Assembly (NCBI GenBank): GCA_964390295.1
Contig: CAYMHR010000001.1
Coordinates: forward strand, 1 to 64,000
Source: RGIG3009 sp964390295
GTDB lineage: Bacteria > Bacillota > Clostridia > Oscillospirales > Acutalibacteraceae
Reading direction: 5' to 3'
DNA: 64,000 nt
Both the position numbers and the translations under genes were made by a program. Positions 8,087-16,197 of the stretch are shown piece by piece. Every line of letters starts with the position of its first letter. Positions within the stretch are counted from its first letter, which is position 1. The notes under the pieces were generated by a model. That model was not told where the DNA came from, made no database searches, and saw only the letters and a program-made list of their open reading frames with translations.

Positions 8087-9078
8087 ATATGATTGTCGCT
8101 TTTATCACACGCGCCATCATATTGAGCGTGCCGCTATTGTACGGCTCCACCGGCGAAATTATTACGGAAAAATCCGGTCACTTGAACCTCGGCATCCCCG
8201 GCATCATGTACGTCGGCGGCATCAGCGGCGTGATTGGTGCCTTCCTGTATGAAAACGCCTGCGGCAACGACGCGACGGCGATGAACCCGGTGCTCACCAT
8301 TCTGATTCCGTTGCTCACCTCCATTCTTGGCTCCATGCTGATGGGTCTGCTGTACAGCTTCTTCACCGTGACCCTGCGCGCCAACCAAAACGTCACGGGT
8401 CTGGCTCTCACCACGTTCGGAACCGGCATCGGCAACTTCTTCGGCGGCTCGCTCATCAAGCTAGTGGACAGTGACGTGCCGTCCATTGCCTTGAGCAAAA
8501 CCAGCAGCCTGTTCTGCACCAAGCTCCCCTTTGCCGAAGATCTCGGTTGGTTCGGCAAAATCTTTCTTTCTCACGATTTTCTGACCTATGCCGCCTTCGT
8601 CATCGCCTTGATTGCGTCGTTCGTTCTGTCACGCACCCGCGTGGGCCTGAATCTGCGTGCCGTGGGCGAAAGCCCCGCTACCGCCGATGCCGCCGGTATC
8701 AACGTAACCCGGTATAAGTACCTGTCCACCTGCATCGGCAGTGCAATCGCCGGTTTGGGCGGCTTGCAGTACGTCATGGCTTACGCCGACGGCGTGTGGT
8801 CGAACAACGCCTTCGGTGACCGCGGATGGATGGCTATTGCCTTGGTTATTTTCGCTTTGTGGAAACCGCACATGGCCATTGTCGGTTCTTTGCTGTTCGG
8901 CGCACTGTGCAACGCCCACAATTTTATCACCGGCCTGGATATCAACACACAGGAATTGTTCAAAATGCTGCCTTACGTGGTGACTCTGGCGGTTTTGATT
9001 ATCACCAGCATGCGTAAAAAGCGCGAGCATCAGCCCCCTGCCAGCATTGGACTTCCCTATTTCCGCGAGGAGCGGTAA
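8083..9078 (+). CDS. Nucleoside ABC importer permease, second subunit (YufQ-like)
   Basis: This 331-residue multi-span permease is the partner of the previous subunit. The N-terminal region TGEIITEKSGHLNLGIPGIM and the loop VGESPATADAAGINV are hallmarks of the BMP-linked permeases. Its ATG overlaps the stop codon of the upstream gene (ATGA), so the two should be made in equal amounts. It ends the importer unit and is followed by a terminator at 9095-9125. Confidence 0.93.
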   Translation: MNMIVAFITRAIILSVPLLYGSTGEIITEKSGHLNLGIPGIMYVGGISGVIGAFLYENACGNDATAMNPVLTILIPLLTSILGSMLMGLLYSFFTVTLRANQNVTGLALTTFGTGIGNFFGGSLIKLVDSDVPSIALSKTSSLFCTKLPFAEDLGWFGKIFLSHDFLTYAAFVIALIASFVLSRTRVGLNLRAVGESPATADAAGINVTRYKYLSTCIGSAIAGLGGLQYVMAYADGVWSNNAFGDRGWMAIALVIFALWKPHMAIVGSLLFGALCNAHNFITGLDINTQELFKMLPYVVTLAVLIITSMRKKREHQPPASIGLPYFREER

Positions 9079-9094
9079 TCCGGTAACTAAATTA

Positions 9095-9125
9095 AGAGGA
9101 GCATCCGTCGGATGCTCCTCTTTTT
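9095..9125 (+). terminator. Terminator of the nucleoside importer genes
   Basis: The stem agaggagcatcc/ggatgctcctct has a gtc loop and is followed by T residues. Confidence 0.9.
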
Positions 9126-9126
9126 G

Positions 9127-9306
9127 TTAAAACATATCGCCCAGCTCGTCGGCAAGCTCACTCACGTTTTTCAACGCTTTGCCCACCGTCTTTTTCATGC
9201 CCTTTTTGCCGCTGTGGGCGTATTGATTGGCAAGCACGCCGGTCACGCACCCCACAGCCAGTCCGACACCCATGCCTTTTGCAAATTTCATCAGCCCTTT
9301 TGCCAC
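9127..9306 (-). CDS. Small glycine-rich membrane protein (YtxH-like), unknown function
   Basis: This is a 59-residue protein with a short cationic N-terminus, one glycine-rich hydrophobic segment (GMGVGLAVGCVTGVLA) and a lysine-rich then amphipathic C-terminal half. The layout resembles small YtxH/general-stress membrane proteins, but the match is by character only. The GTG at 9304-9306 is chosen because AAGGAGG lies 7 bases upstream; the longer open frame starting at 9342 has no such site. It stands alone, facing the importer terminator. Confidence 0.65.
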   Translation of the reverse strand: MAKGLMKFAKGMGVGLAVGCVTGVLANQYAHSGKKGMKKTVGKALKNVSELADELGDMF

Positions 9307-9386
9307 CAAAATGCCTCCTTCGTTACGTTCTGCCGTTAGCATTTCCGGCTCGGCGCAAAATTTTCACGGCATCTTTTGGAAAATGC

Positions 9387-9414
9387 TTGATAAACCGCTA
9401 AATTGTGATAGAAT
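9387..9414 (+). promoter_or_regulatory. Promoter of the MATE gene
   Basis: TTGATA (9387-9392) and TAGAAT (9409-9414) are 16 bases apart, upstream of the MATE reading frame. Confidence 0.55.
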
Positions 9415-9445
9415 AGAAGCGTAACCGGGTCTCGCCCGGCCAAGC

Positions 9446-10892
9446 ATGAAAGGAAAGAGACGCTCACCCATGGCTGTTCGTGCCAAAAAAGACCTGTGCA
9501 CCGGCCCGTTGCTGTCCGGTATGCTGCTGTATACGTTGCCCGTCATGGCCACCGGTATCCTGCAGGTTCTGTACAATACCGCCGACACCTTCGTGGTAGC
9601 ATTGTCGGCCGCCGGAGATACCGCTGTGGCGGCCATCTCCTCCACCGCCGCTGTCACCGCCCTGTTCGTCAATCTGTTTAACGGGCTTTGCTCCGGCGTG
9701 TTGACGGCGGTGGCACGTCATATCGGTGCGCGCAACGAACAAAACGTTCACAAAAGCGTGCACACCCGCTATGAGTGTGGCACTGATCTGCGGTCTGCTG
9801 TTGATGGTGATCGGGGTTGTCGTGTCCCGACCTCTGCTTCAGCTCATGGGAACCGGTAACGAGAGTGCAACGGTGCTGAATTTGGCCACCCAGTATATGC
9901 AAATTTACTTTTTGGGTATGCCGGGCTTCATGGTGTATGACTTCGGTGCCGCCATTCTGCGCGCCGCCGGCGATACCAAACGGCCGCTATGGTTTCTTTC
10001 CACATCCGGCATGCTCAACGTCCTGCTCAACCTGCTGTTCGTGCTAGGCTTCGGCATGGACGTTGCCGGTGTCGGCATCGCCACCATCGCGTCGGGATAC
10101 CTATCCGCCGTGTTTGTGGTTACGGCTCTGCTGCGCGAAACAAGCGCCATCCGACTGATTCCGTCCAAGCTTCGCATCGACCGGAAGTAGTTGTCCGAAA
10201 TTTTGCGTTTGGGTATTCCATCGGGGATTCAGTCGTCCCTGTTCTCCCTATCCAACGTGCTGATCCAGTCCACCATTAACAGCTTCGGCACCATCCACAT
10301 GGCGGCCTCCGGTGCCTCAGGGCAAATCGAGTATTTGACCTACACGGCCATGGATGCATTTTCCACTACCACCATGGCATTTACCAGCCAAAACTTCGGT
10401 GCCAAGCAGGCTCGGCGCATCCGCCAAGCCAATCTGTACGCACATCTGCTGAACGCCGTTTTTGCCATCGGCATCGGTGCCGTGGTTCTGCTGTTCGAGC
10501 ATCCGCTGTTAAGCCTGTTTTTGGATTCGGAGCTGGCGATCGAAGCGGCCAAGGTCCGTCTGCGGATCATTACATCCATGGCATTTATCTGCGGCGCTAT
10601 GAACGTGCAATCCTCGCATCTGCGCGGACTCGGCTACTCGGTCGGCCCGATGATCATCACCCTGATTGGTGCCTGTGGCCTGCGAATCCTATGGGTGCTG
10701 TGTGCCCTACCTCTGTTTACCGACGACACTCTGCGCTGGCAAATGCTGTTCCTCTGCTGGCCGATGACGTGGATCATCACCCTGATTGCTCAGCTATTGT
10801 ACACCCGCGTCGCTGATCGGCGAGTGTTTCTCTCGCTATCCCAATCGACTCCGACACCGATAAGCGACGTGAAAGCAACGATAAACGCCTAA
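9446..10892 (+). pseudogene. MATE-family multidrug exporter, inactivated by a frameshift and a stop codon
   Basis: Three adjacent ORFs make one MATE (NorM/DinF-like) exporter of about 480 residues. The first piece runs from the start (9446, or more likely the ATG at 9470) through GARNEQNVHKSVHT. The frame then shifts at the CCC run at 9765-9767; dropping one C restores VHTAMSVALICG. The second piece ends at an in-frame TAG (10188-10190) after KLRIDRK. The third continues directly as LSEILRLGIPSGIQSS, the family's conserved linker between the two six-helix halves. Two independent lesions argue for genuine decay and not one sequencing error, although the frameshift alone could be an error. A promoter remains upstream. 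Confidence 0.9.
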
Positions 10893-10908
10893 GCCATCGG
10901 TTATAAGC

Positions 10909-10939
10909 AAAAGCACCGAAGCTACGCTTCGGTGCTTTT
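10909..10939. terminator. Bidirectional terminator
   Basis: The stem aaaagcaccgaagc/gcttcggtgctttt closes a tac loop between the MATE pseudogene and the convergent TSCPD gene, with A and T runs on the two sides. Confidence 0.88.
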
Positions 10940-10944
10940 CACGT

Positions 10945-11193
10945 TTACTGTTCCAGTACTTGTTGCAATGCCTGTGCCAACTGATCAGGACAGGAGGTTG
11001 CTTTGATTCCGCAACGGATTCCCTGCAGGCGGCGGATTGCTTCCTCGGCAGTCATTCCCTCCACCAAAGCACCGATCCCCTGCGTATTGCCGGAGCAACC
11101 GCCCTCAAACCGGACGTTGTGCAAAATGCCGTCCTCCAAATCGAAAACGATGGCACGCGAGCAAACGCCGCGTGTGCGATATTGATAAGTCAC
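10945..11193 (-). CDS. TSCPD-domain protein (TIGR03905-type)
   Basis: This 82-residue protein has the conserved run FEGGCSGNTQGI and the C-terminal motif IKATSCPDQLA. These match the small TSCPD family, which resembles the C-terminal tail of class II ribonucleotide reductases. Its own function is unknown. The GTG start at 11191-11193 has AAGGAGG 6 bases upstream. It starts one base after the stop codon of the PHP gene, so the two are co-transcribed and probably translationally coupled. Confidence 0.85.
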   Translation of the reverse strand: MTYQYRTRGVCSRAIVFDLEDGILHNVRFEGGCSGNTQGIGALVEGMTAEEAIRRLQGIRCGIKATSCPDQLAQALQQVLEQ

Positions 11194-11194
11194 G

Positions 11195-12052
11195 TTACTC
11201 CTCCTTGGCGGCACGTGCGCGACGAGCCTTTTTATCTTTATATGTAAGCAGGGCGTTTGCCTGCTCGTCCGGCACCGGTGTGGAGCCGAGCGGGCGCACC
11301 GTGCGCGCGTACATACCGTGGAAATCCGAACCGCCGGTTGCTACCATGCCGTGCTCGTTCGCCAGCGTTAAAAGCTGTGCCGTCTGCTCCGCCGAATGGG
11401 TGTGGTGCCACGCTTCCACGCCATCCAACCCCAGGGTAATCAGCTCCTCCAACAGTGCTTCGTTTTGATAGCTGTACGGATGCGCCAGCACCGCGATACC
11501 ACCGGCTTCGTGGATCGCCGCCAACACCTCGCGCACATCGGGATACGTTCGTTCCACCTTGGCACAGCCGTTTTCGCCAAATAGCTTTTCGTACAGCTCA
11601 CCGTAAATGCCGTCGGCATAGCCGGCGTCCATCAGGGCATGCATGATGTGCTGCTTATAGATATTGGTACTGCCCGTTGCACACTTGACTACCAGATCGG
11701 GGGTGATGGGATAGTATCGCATCACCTTGCGAATGGAAGCCAACGCCGCCGCACGGCGAGCCTCCCCGATTCGGCGGCACAGTCCTTCCAGACGATCGGG
11801 ATGATCGCATTGGTAGCACAGCAGGTGTGCCTTGCCGCCGCGTTGCTCATCCATCGCGGAAAACTCCACCCCGTGAATCACGCGCACACCCAGCCGCTTG
11901 CCCAAAATGACCGCGCGAGTAGCGCCGGCCGTGGAATCGTGATCCGTGACGGACAAGGCCGCCAACCCACGACGCTTGGCAATACTGAGTAATTCCTCAA
12001 TGCCCAGTGACCCATCGGATATTTTTGTGTGACAGTGCAGATCGATCGCCAA
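11195..12052 (-). CDS. PHP-domain metal-dependent phosphoesterase
   Basis: This 285-residue protein is a stand-alone PHP domain. It has DLHCHTKISDG near the N-terminus, TDHDS at about residue 37, a central HPYSY histidine and the terminal GGSDFHG metal-ligand motif. Stand-alone relatives such as YciV/TrpH act as 5'-3' exonucleases or nucleoside 3',5'-bisphosphate phosphatases; the exact substrate here is not known. The start is TTG at 12050-12052, preceded by AGGAGGG with a 7-base spacer. It is followed at once by the TSCPD gene. Confidence 0.88.
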   Translation of the reverse strand: MAIDLHCHTKISDGSLGIEELLSIAKRRGLAALSVTDHDSTAGATRAVILGKRLGVRVIHGVEFSAMDEQRGGKAHLLCYQCDHPDRLEGLCRRIGEARRAAALASIRKVMRYYPITPDLVVKCATGSTNIYKQHIMHALMDAGYADGIYGELYEKLFGENGCAKVERTYPDVREVLAAIHEAGGIAVLAHPYSYQNEALLEELITLGLDGVEAWHHTHSAEQTAQLLTLANEHGMVATGGSDFHGMYARTVRPLGSTPVPDEQANALLTYKDKKARRARAAKEE

Positions 12053-12162
12053 AATACTACCCTCCTGCGGCCTCCGCCGCCCTCAAAACGTGCTTGTATC
12101 ATTCAACGATTCTATTATACACCAAAAACAGCCGAAAGCGCAAGAGATTTTCTTTCTTTTTC

Positions 12163-12192
12163 TTGCATTTTCGCGGCAATCTGCGTTATAAT
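12163..12192 (+). promoter_or_regulatory. Promoter of the mgtE leader
   Basis: TTGCAT (12163-12168) and TATAAT (12187-12192) are 18 bases apart. Transcription would begin near 12199, giving a leader of about 160 bases before mgtE. Confidence 0.8.
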
Positions 12193-12223
12193 AGGAGTAT
12201 CATTGAAGCAAGGAAGTGAACGT

Positions 12224-12304
12224 ATGGATACAACGGTTCCTCGAAGTAGACAGTTAACAATCAAGCAGGCGGTCTGTACGTTTACCGTGCCTATTCGGAG
12301 CTGA
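12224..12304 (+). CDS. Putative 26-residue leader peptide of mgtE
   Basis: A short ORF starts at an ATG 7 bases after AAGGAAG and encodes 26 residues beginning M-D-T-T-V-P and ending V-P-I-R-S before a TGA. It lies wholly in the leader of mgtE, 28 bases before an intrinsic terminator. Its codons at 12265-12273 (gcaggcggt) can pair in 8 of 9 positions with acctcctgc at 12333-12341, the 5' arm of that terminator, so translation of the ORF could decide whether the terminator forms. An early Asp and Pro recall the MgtL leader of enterobacteria, where low magnesium destabilises ribosomes on acidic/proline codons. This is inference from layout; no homologue is recognised. Confidence 0.6.
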   Translation: MDTTVPRSRQLTIKQAVCTFTVPIRS

Positions 12305-12332
12305 TTCATCATCTCTGCTTCTTCGGCGTGTG

Positions 12333-12362
12333 ACCTCCTGCGGAAACACAGGAGGTTTTTTT
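12333..12362 (+). terminator. mgtE leader attenuator terminator
   Basis: An 8-bp stem (acctcctg at 12333-12340 with caggaggt at 12349-12356) is followed by seven T residues that run directly into the mgtE ATG at 12363. The 3' arm contains GGAGG, the mgtE ribosome site, so the hairpin would block both transcription and initiation. Confidence 0.85.
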
Positions 12363-13730
12363 ATGACAACTTGGCTGATCCCCGTCAGCGACGAGCTTGC
12401 CGAGCAGCTCGACAACCGCCGCTTTAACGAAGCACGCGCCTTACTGGTCGACCTGGAGCCGGTCGATATTGCCACCCTCATCGAAGAACTGCCGCCGGAG
12501 CAGGCGTTGCCGGCGTACCGACTGTTGCCCAAGGATACGGCGGCGGAAACCTTTTCTTATTTAGACAGCGATACCCAGTGTTCCCTGCTGGAACTGCTGA
12601 CCAATCGCGAAATGGGCGAGGTCATGGCCGGCCTGTACGACGACGACGCCGCCGACCTGCTGGAAGAACTGCCCGCCGGTGTTGTCAAGCGACTGCTGCG
12701 TACCGTTTCGCCGGAGGAACGCCGCACCCTCAACCGTCTGCTCCAATATCCCGAAAACAGCGCCGGTAGCGTGCTGACCACCGAATTTGTTGACCTGAAA
12801 GCAGAAATGACCGTGGCTACCGCTCTGCGCTATATCCGCACCTGTGGCCCCGATAAAGAAACCATTTACACCGGCTACGTCACCGACAGCGACCGCCATC
12901 TGGAGGGCGTCGTAACGGTGCGCGACCTGTTGCTGGCACAGGAGGATGACCTCATCAGTGAACTGATGAACCGCTCAGTGCTGTCGGTGCATACCACCGA
13001 GGATCGGGAAACCGTGGCACAGCTCTTCACCCGTTACGATCTCATCGCCCTGCCCGTGGTGGACAGCGAGGAGCGTTTGGTCGGCATCATTACCGTCGAC
13101 GACGTCATTGATATTTTGCAGGCGGAGACCACCGAAGACATTGAAAAAATGGCGGCTATCACCCCCACCGACAAGCCGTATCTGAAAACCGGCGTGTGGA
13201 CGACTTACCGCGCCCGTATTCCGTGGTTGTTGGTTCTGTTGATTTCCGCCACCTTCACCGGCATCATCATTACCAAATTCGAAGCGGCCCTGGCGGCTTC
13301 GGTTGCCCTGACCGCCTTTATCCCCATGCTGATGGATACCGGCGGTAACAGCGGCAGTCAGTCCTCGGTCACCCTGATCCGTATGCTGGCGCTCGACGAG
13401 GTTCACCTGCGCGATGTCGGGCGCATCGTCTGGAAGGAACTGCGCGTCGCGCTCCTGTGCAGCGTCACGCTGGCCGCCGCCGCTTATCTGAAGCTGTTGG
13501 TCGTGGACCGGTGGTTGCTCGGCACCGCCGTCAGCAATATGGAATCCATCGTCATTTGTTTGGCACTGGCCTTCACCGTTGTCTGCGCCAAGCTCATCGG
13601 CTGTACGCTGCCCATCCTTGCCAAGCGGCTCGGAGCCGATCCGGCAGTCATGGCCAGCCCGTTTATCACCACCGTTGTCGACGTGCTGTCCCTGCTGATG
13701 CTGTTCGGTCTGGCATCGTGGCTTTTGTAA
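12363..13730 (+). CDS. mgtE: Magnesium transporter MgtE
   Basis: This 455-residue Mg2+ channel has the usual MgtE order. A cytosolic N domain covers about residues 1-130 (ending in LNRLLQYPENSAG), two CBS domains follow (about 130-255), then a connecting helix, then five membrane spans from about residue 285. The transmembrane part keeps the FIPMLMDTGGNSGSQ pore motif with the Asp that lines the ion path. The start is the ATG at 12363, with GGAGG 7 bases upstream inside the attenuator; the 11 codons before it in frame are the terminator itself. Regulation is probably by the leader ORF and terminator. No M-box is seen. Confidence 0.95.
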   Translation: MTTWLIPVSDELAEQLDNRRFNEARALLVDLEPVDIATLIEELPPEQALPAYRLLPKDTAAETFSYLDSDTQCSLLELLTNREMGEVMAGLYDDDAADLLEELPAGVVKRLLRTVSPEERRTLNRLLQYPENSAGSVLTTEFVDLKAEMTVATALRYIRTCGPDKETIYTGYVTDSDRHLEGVVTVRDLLLAQEDDLISELMNRSVLSVHTTEDRETVAQLFTRYDLIALPVVDSEERLVGIITVDDVIDILQAETTEDIEKMAAITPTDKPYLKTGVWTTYRARIPWLLVLLISATFTGIIITKFEAALAASVALTAFIPMLMDTGGNSGSQSSVTLIRMLALDEVHLRDVGRIVWKELRVALLCSVTLAAAAYLKLLVVDRWLLGTAVSNMESIVICLALAFTVVCAKLIGCTLPILAKRLGADPAVMASPFITTVVDVLSLLMLFGLASWLL

Positions 13731-13733
13731 GGC

Positions 13734-13762
13734 TTGACAGCGCACAGAAAACGGTATATACT
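13734..13762 (+). promoter_or_regulatory. Promoter of the FMN riboswitch and ribU
   Basis: TTGACA (13734-13739) and TATACT (13757-13762) are 17 bases apart, starting four bases after the mgtE stop codon. Confidence 0.88.
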
Positions 13763-13782
13763 GATTCATAAGCAAATTACAC

Positions 13783-13890
13783 GTCTTCGGGGCGGGGTGC
13801 AATTCCCCACCGGCGGTACAGCCCGCAAGCGCTTCGGCGCCGATTTGGTGAAATTCCAAAGCCGACGGTACAGTCCGGATGGAAGAAGAC
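13783..13890 (+). promoter_or_regulatory. FMN riboswitch (RFN element)
   Basis: The conserved RFN core is clear. The closing stem is gtcttc/gaagac (13783-13788 with 13885-13890). Inside it are the blocks cggggcggggtgcaattcc, ccggcggtacagcccgc and the 3' block ccgacggtacagtccggatg. Such elements bind FMN and usually switch off riboflavin uptake or synthesis genes. A terminator follows at 13910-13939, ahead of ribU. Confidence 0.97.
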
Positions 13891-13909
13891 ACCGCTCATC
13901 GGTCGTTGG

Positions 13910-13939
13910 TGCCCCACAGACGCTCTGTGGGGCATTTTT
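13910..13939 (+). terminator. FMN riboswitch expression-platform terminator
   Basis: The 11-bp stem tgccccacaga/tctgtggggca has a cgc loop and is followed by five T residues, 19 bases before the ribU start. Confidence 0.92.
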
Positions 13940-13958
13940 GTTTGGGAGGAAACCACCA

Positions 13959-14621
13959 ATGTCATCTGTTAAAAAATCGGTCGATACCCGCCGTCTCATC
14001 GTAATGGCGCTGTTTTGTGCGCTGGCCTTTGCATCCACCGCACTGTTTCGGATTCCCATTGTTCTGTGGCTGAAATACGACCCCAAGGACTGCCTGATTG
14101 CCATTGGCGGTATGCTGTACGGCCCGTCTGCGGCGTTGATTATTGCCGTCGTTGTCTCACTGGTGGAAATGGTGACGATCAGTGATACCGGCGTCATTGG
14201 ACTTGCTATGAATATTCTTGCCAGTGCGCTGTTTACCTTGCCTTCCGCCATTCTGTACCGCCGCCGTCGCACGTTGCCGTGCGCGGTGCTCGGGTTGGGC
14301 ATCGGCGTGGTACTGGCCACCGGCGGTATGCTGCTGTGGAACTGGCTGATTACGCCGCTGTATATGAGCACTCCGCGCGAAGCGGTCGTCGCCCTGCTGT
14401 TGCCGGCACTGTTGCCGTTTAACCTGTTCAAAACCGTGCTGAACGCCGTGCTGACCGTGCTACTGTACAAATCCGTTGTGTCCGCCCTGCGTGCGGCACG
14501 ACTGGTTCCGCCAGCCGTCACGCCGCCGCGCCGCCGGATCAGCACGGGGGTTCTGCTGACGTGTCTGTTTCTTCTGGCAACGCTGATTCTGGTGTTGCTG
14601 GTGTGGTTGGGGGTTCTGTAA
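13959..14621 (+). CDS. ribU: Riboflavin ECF transporter S component
   Basis: This 220-residue integral membrane protein with about six hydrophobic segments matches the RibU substrate-binding subunit of energy-coupling-factor transporters. Conserved features include the RLIVMALFCALAFAS start and the region LKYDPKDCLIAIGGMLYGP, and the FMN riboswitch immediately upstream supports riboflavin as substrate. The shared ECF ATPases and T subunit are not in this window. The ATG at 13959 follows GGGAGGA. The C-terminal extension (last 40 residues, one extra hydrophobic helix) is a little longer than usual. Confidence 0.93.
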   Translation: MSSVKKSVDTRRLIVMALFCALAFASTALFRIPIVLWLKYDPKDCLIAIGGMLYGPSAALIIAVVVSLVEMVTISDTGVIGLAMNILASALFTLPSAILYRRRRTLPCAVLGLGIGVVLATGGMLLWNWLITPLYMSTPREAVVALLLPALLPFNLFKTVLNAVLTVLLYKSVVSALRAARLVPPAVTPPRRRISTGVLLTCLFLLATLILVLLVWLGVL

Positions 14622-14700
14622 CCGATGACCGCCGCGGCTCATCGGCCGTCAGTCGACGGTCGGGATAAATGCGCGTGGGCCGTCTGTCCTTACGTGGCAT
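14539..14700 (-). CDS. Possible 53-residue basic small protein, antisense to the ribU 3' end
   Basis: An ORF of 53 codons starts at an ATG (14698-14700) with AAAGGAGG 7 bases upstream, about as good a ribosome site as any in the window. The product begins MPRKDRRPTRIYPDRR and ends in a Pro/Thr/Glu-rich tail, with no recognised family. Its last 83 bases run antisense to ribU. A weak divergent promoter (ttgcat, then gatact 19 bases on) may lie at about 14723-14753. It could be real or a fortuitous ORF; the ribosome site is the main support. Confidence 0.4.
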   Translation of the reverse strand: MPRKDRRPTRIYPDRRLTADEPRRSSVTEPPTTPATPESALPEETDTSAEPPC

Positions 14701-14766
14701 AAGCTCGCCTCCTTTGTGCTGATACCGTTAGTATCCGGCAGACACGGCGCTTTTATGCAAAAACTA

Positions 14767-14796
14767 TTGACAAGAAGCCGAAATAGATTTTATAAT
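14767..14796 (+). promoter_or_regulatory. Promoter of glnA
   Basis: TTGACA (14767-14772) and TATAAT (14791-14796) are 18 bases apart, 33 bases before the glnA ATG. Confidence 0.88.
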
Positions 14797-14829
14797 AGAG
14801 TTGTAAATACGTGGTTAGGAGTAACAAGC

Positions 14830-16161
14830 ATGAGCAAGTATACCGCCGCTGATATTATCCGCATCGTTCGGGAGGAAAACATTCGGTTTATCCGTCTGCA
14901 ATTCACCGATATTTTCGGTGAATTCAAAAACATTGCCATCACCGCCAGCCAGCTCGAAAAAGCACTGAACAACCAGTGCATGTTCGACGGCTCCTCGGTC
15001 GAGGGCTTTGTTCGTATTGAAGAATCGGATATGTACCTGTACCCCGACTACGACAGCTTCCTCATCTTCCCGTGGGAGGACACCTGCAAGGTCGCCCGCC
15101 TCATCTGCGACGTGTACACACCGGATGGCCTTCCTTTTTCCGGGGACCCGCGCGGCCTGCTCAAGCGCGTACTGAAACAGGCGGAGGATATGGGCTTCGA
15201 CGGCTTCAACGTCGGCCCGGAATGTGAGTTTTTCCTGTTTAATTACGACGAAGAGGGGCACCCCACCACCGACACGCGCGATCGCGGCGCCTACTTTGAA
15301 CTCGGCCCCACCGATCTCGGTGAGAACGTGCGGCAGGCCATGTGTCTGGCATTGGAAGACATGGGCTTTGAAATTGAAGCCTCCCACCACGAAAACGCCG
15401 ACGGCCAACACGAAATCGATTTCAAATATACCGATGCCCTGACCGCCGCCGACAATATCGTCACCTTTAAGCTGGCTGTCAAGACCGTCGCTCATAAGCA
15501 CGATATGTACGCCACCTTTATGCCCAAGCCGGTATTTGGCAAGGCCGGCAACGGAATGCACGTAAATATGTCGCTCACCAAGAACGGCAAAAACGCCTTT
15601 TACGATCCCGACGACCGTCTGGGTCTCAGCCGCACGGCGTATCAGTTCATCGCCGGCATTTTGGAGCACGCCAAGGGCATGAGCGCCGTGACCAATCCGC
15701 TGGTCAATTCCTACAAGCGTCTGGTGTCCGGCTACGAGGCACCGGTGTACATCGCCTGGTCCGGCTCCAACCGCAGTCCGCTGGTACGCGTACCGGCTTC
15801 TCGCGGTGCCGGTACACGCATCGAGCTTCGCAACCCCGACCCGTCCGCCAACCCGTATTTGGTGCTGGCACTGTGCCTCGCTGCCGGTCTGGATGGCATC
15901 CGCCGTGAACTGACTCCGCCGGAGGGGATCGAAGCCAACCTGTTCGAAATGGACGAGGATGAGCGCGAAGCGCTGGGGGTCAAAAACCTGCCCTCCAACC
16001 TCAAGGAGGCGGTGCGCGCCATGAAGCGCGACGACCTGATTCGCGACACGCTGGGCGAGCATATCTTCTCCTGCTACGTCCAACACAAAACCGACGAGTG
16101 GAACGACTATAAAATCCGCGTAACGCAGTGGGAGCTGGATCACTATCTGGCTCGGTACTAA
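14830..16161 (+). CDS. glnA: Type I glutamine synthetase
   Basis: This 443-residue enzyme makes glutamine from glutamate, ammonia and ATP. It has the beta-grasp N domain with FMFDGSSVEGF-type motif (here MFDGSSVEGFVRIEESD), NVGPECEFF metal ligands, KPVFGKAGNGMH and the NRSPLVRVPASRG substrate loop. The length fits the short GSI-alpha type of Firmicutes. The region where the beta type carries its adenylylation tyrosine does not show the NLY motif, so feedback or GlnR-type control is expected instead. The ATG at 14830 follows AGGAG by 8 bases. No GlnR box was identified by eye. Confidence 0.96.
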   Translation: MSKYTAADIIRIVREENIRFIRLQFTDIFGEFKNIAITASQLEKALNNQCMFDGSSVEGFVRIEESDMYLYPDYDSFLIFPWEDTCKVARLICDVYTPDGLPFSGDPRGLLKRVLKQAEDMGFDGFNVGPECEFFLFNYDEEGHPTTDTRDRGAYFELGPTDLGENVRQAMCLALEDMGFEIEASHHENADGQHEIDFKYTDALTAADNIVTFKLAVKTVAHKHDMYATFMPKPVFGKAGNGMHVNMSLTKNGKNAFYDPDDRLGLSRTAYQFIAGILEHAKGMSAVTNPLVNSYKRLVSGYEAPVYIAWSGSNRSPLVRVPASRGAGTRIELRNPDPSANPYLVLALCLAAGLDGIRRELTPPEGIEANLFEMDEDEREALGVKNLPSNLKEAVRAMKRDDLIRDTLGEHIFSCYVQHKTDEWNDYKIRVTQWELDHYLARY

Positions 16162-16197
16162 TCCCGGCAATACACGAAACCGAAAGGGGCGTTTTTT

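Noticed and set aside
9740..9780. Programmed frameshift in the MATE gene
   Set aside because: The site is an ordinary CCC run without slippery heptamer or stimulatory structure, and the same gene also has an in-frame stop, so decay is the simpler reading.
12193..12362. M-box (ykoK) magnesium riboswitch ahead of mgtE
   Set aside because: The leader has the right length, but none of the conserved M-box blocks can be found, and a coding ORF plus terminator explains the leader better.
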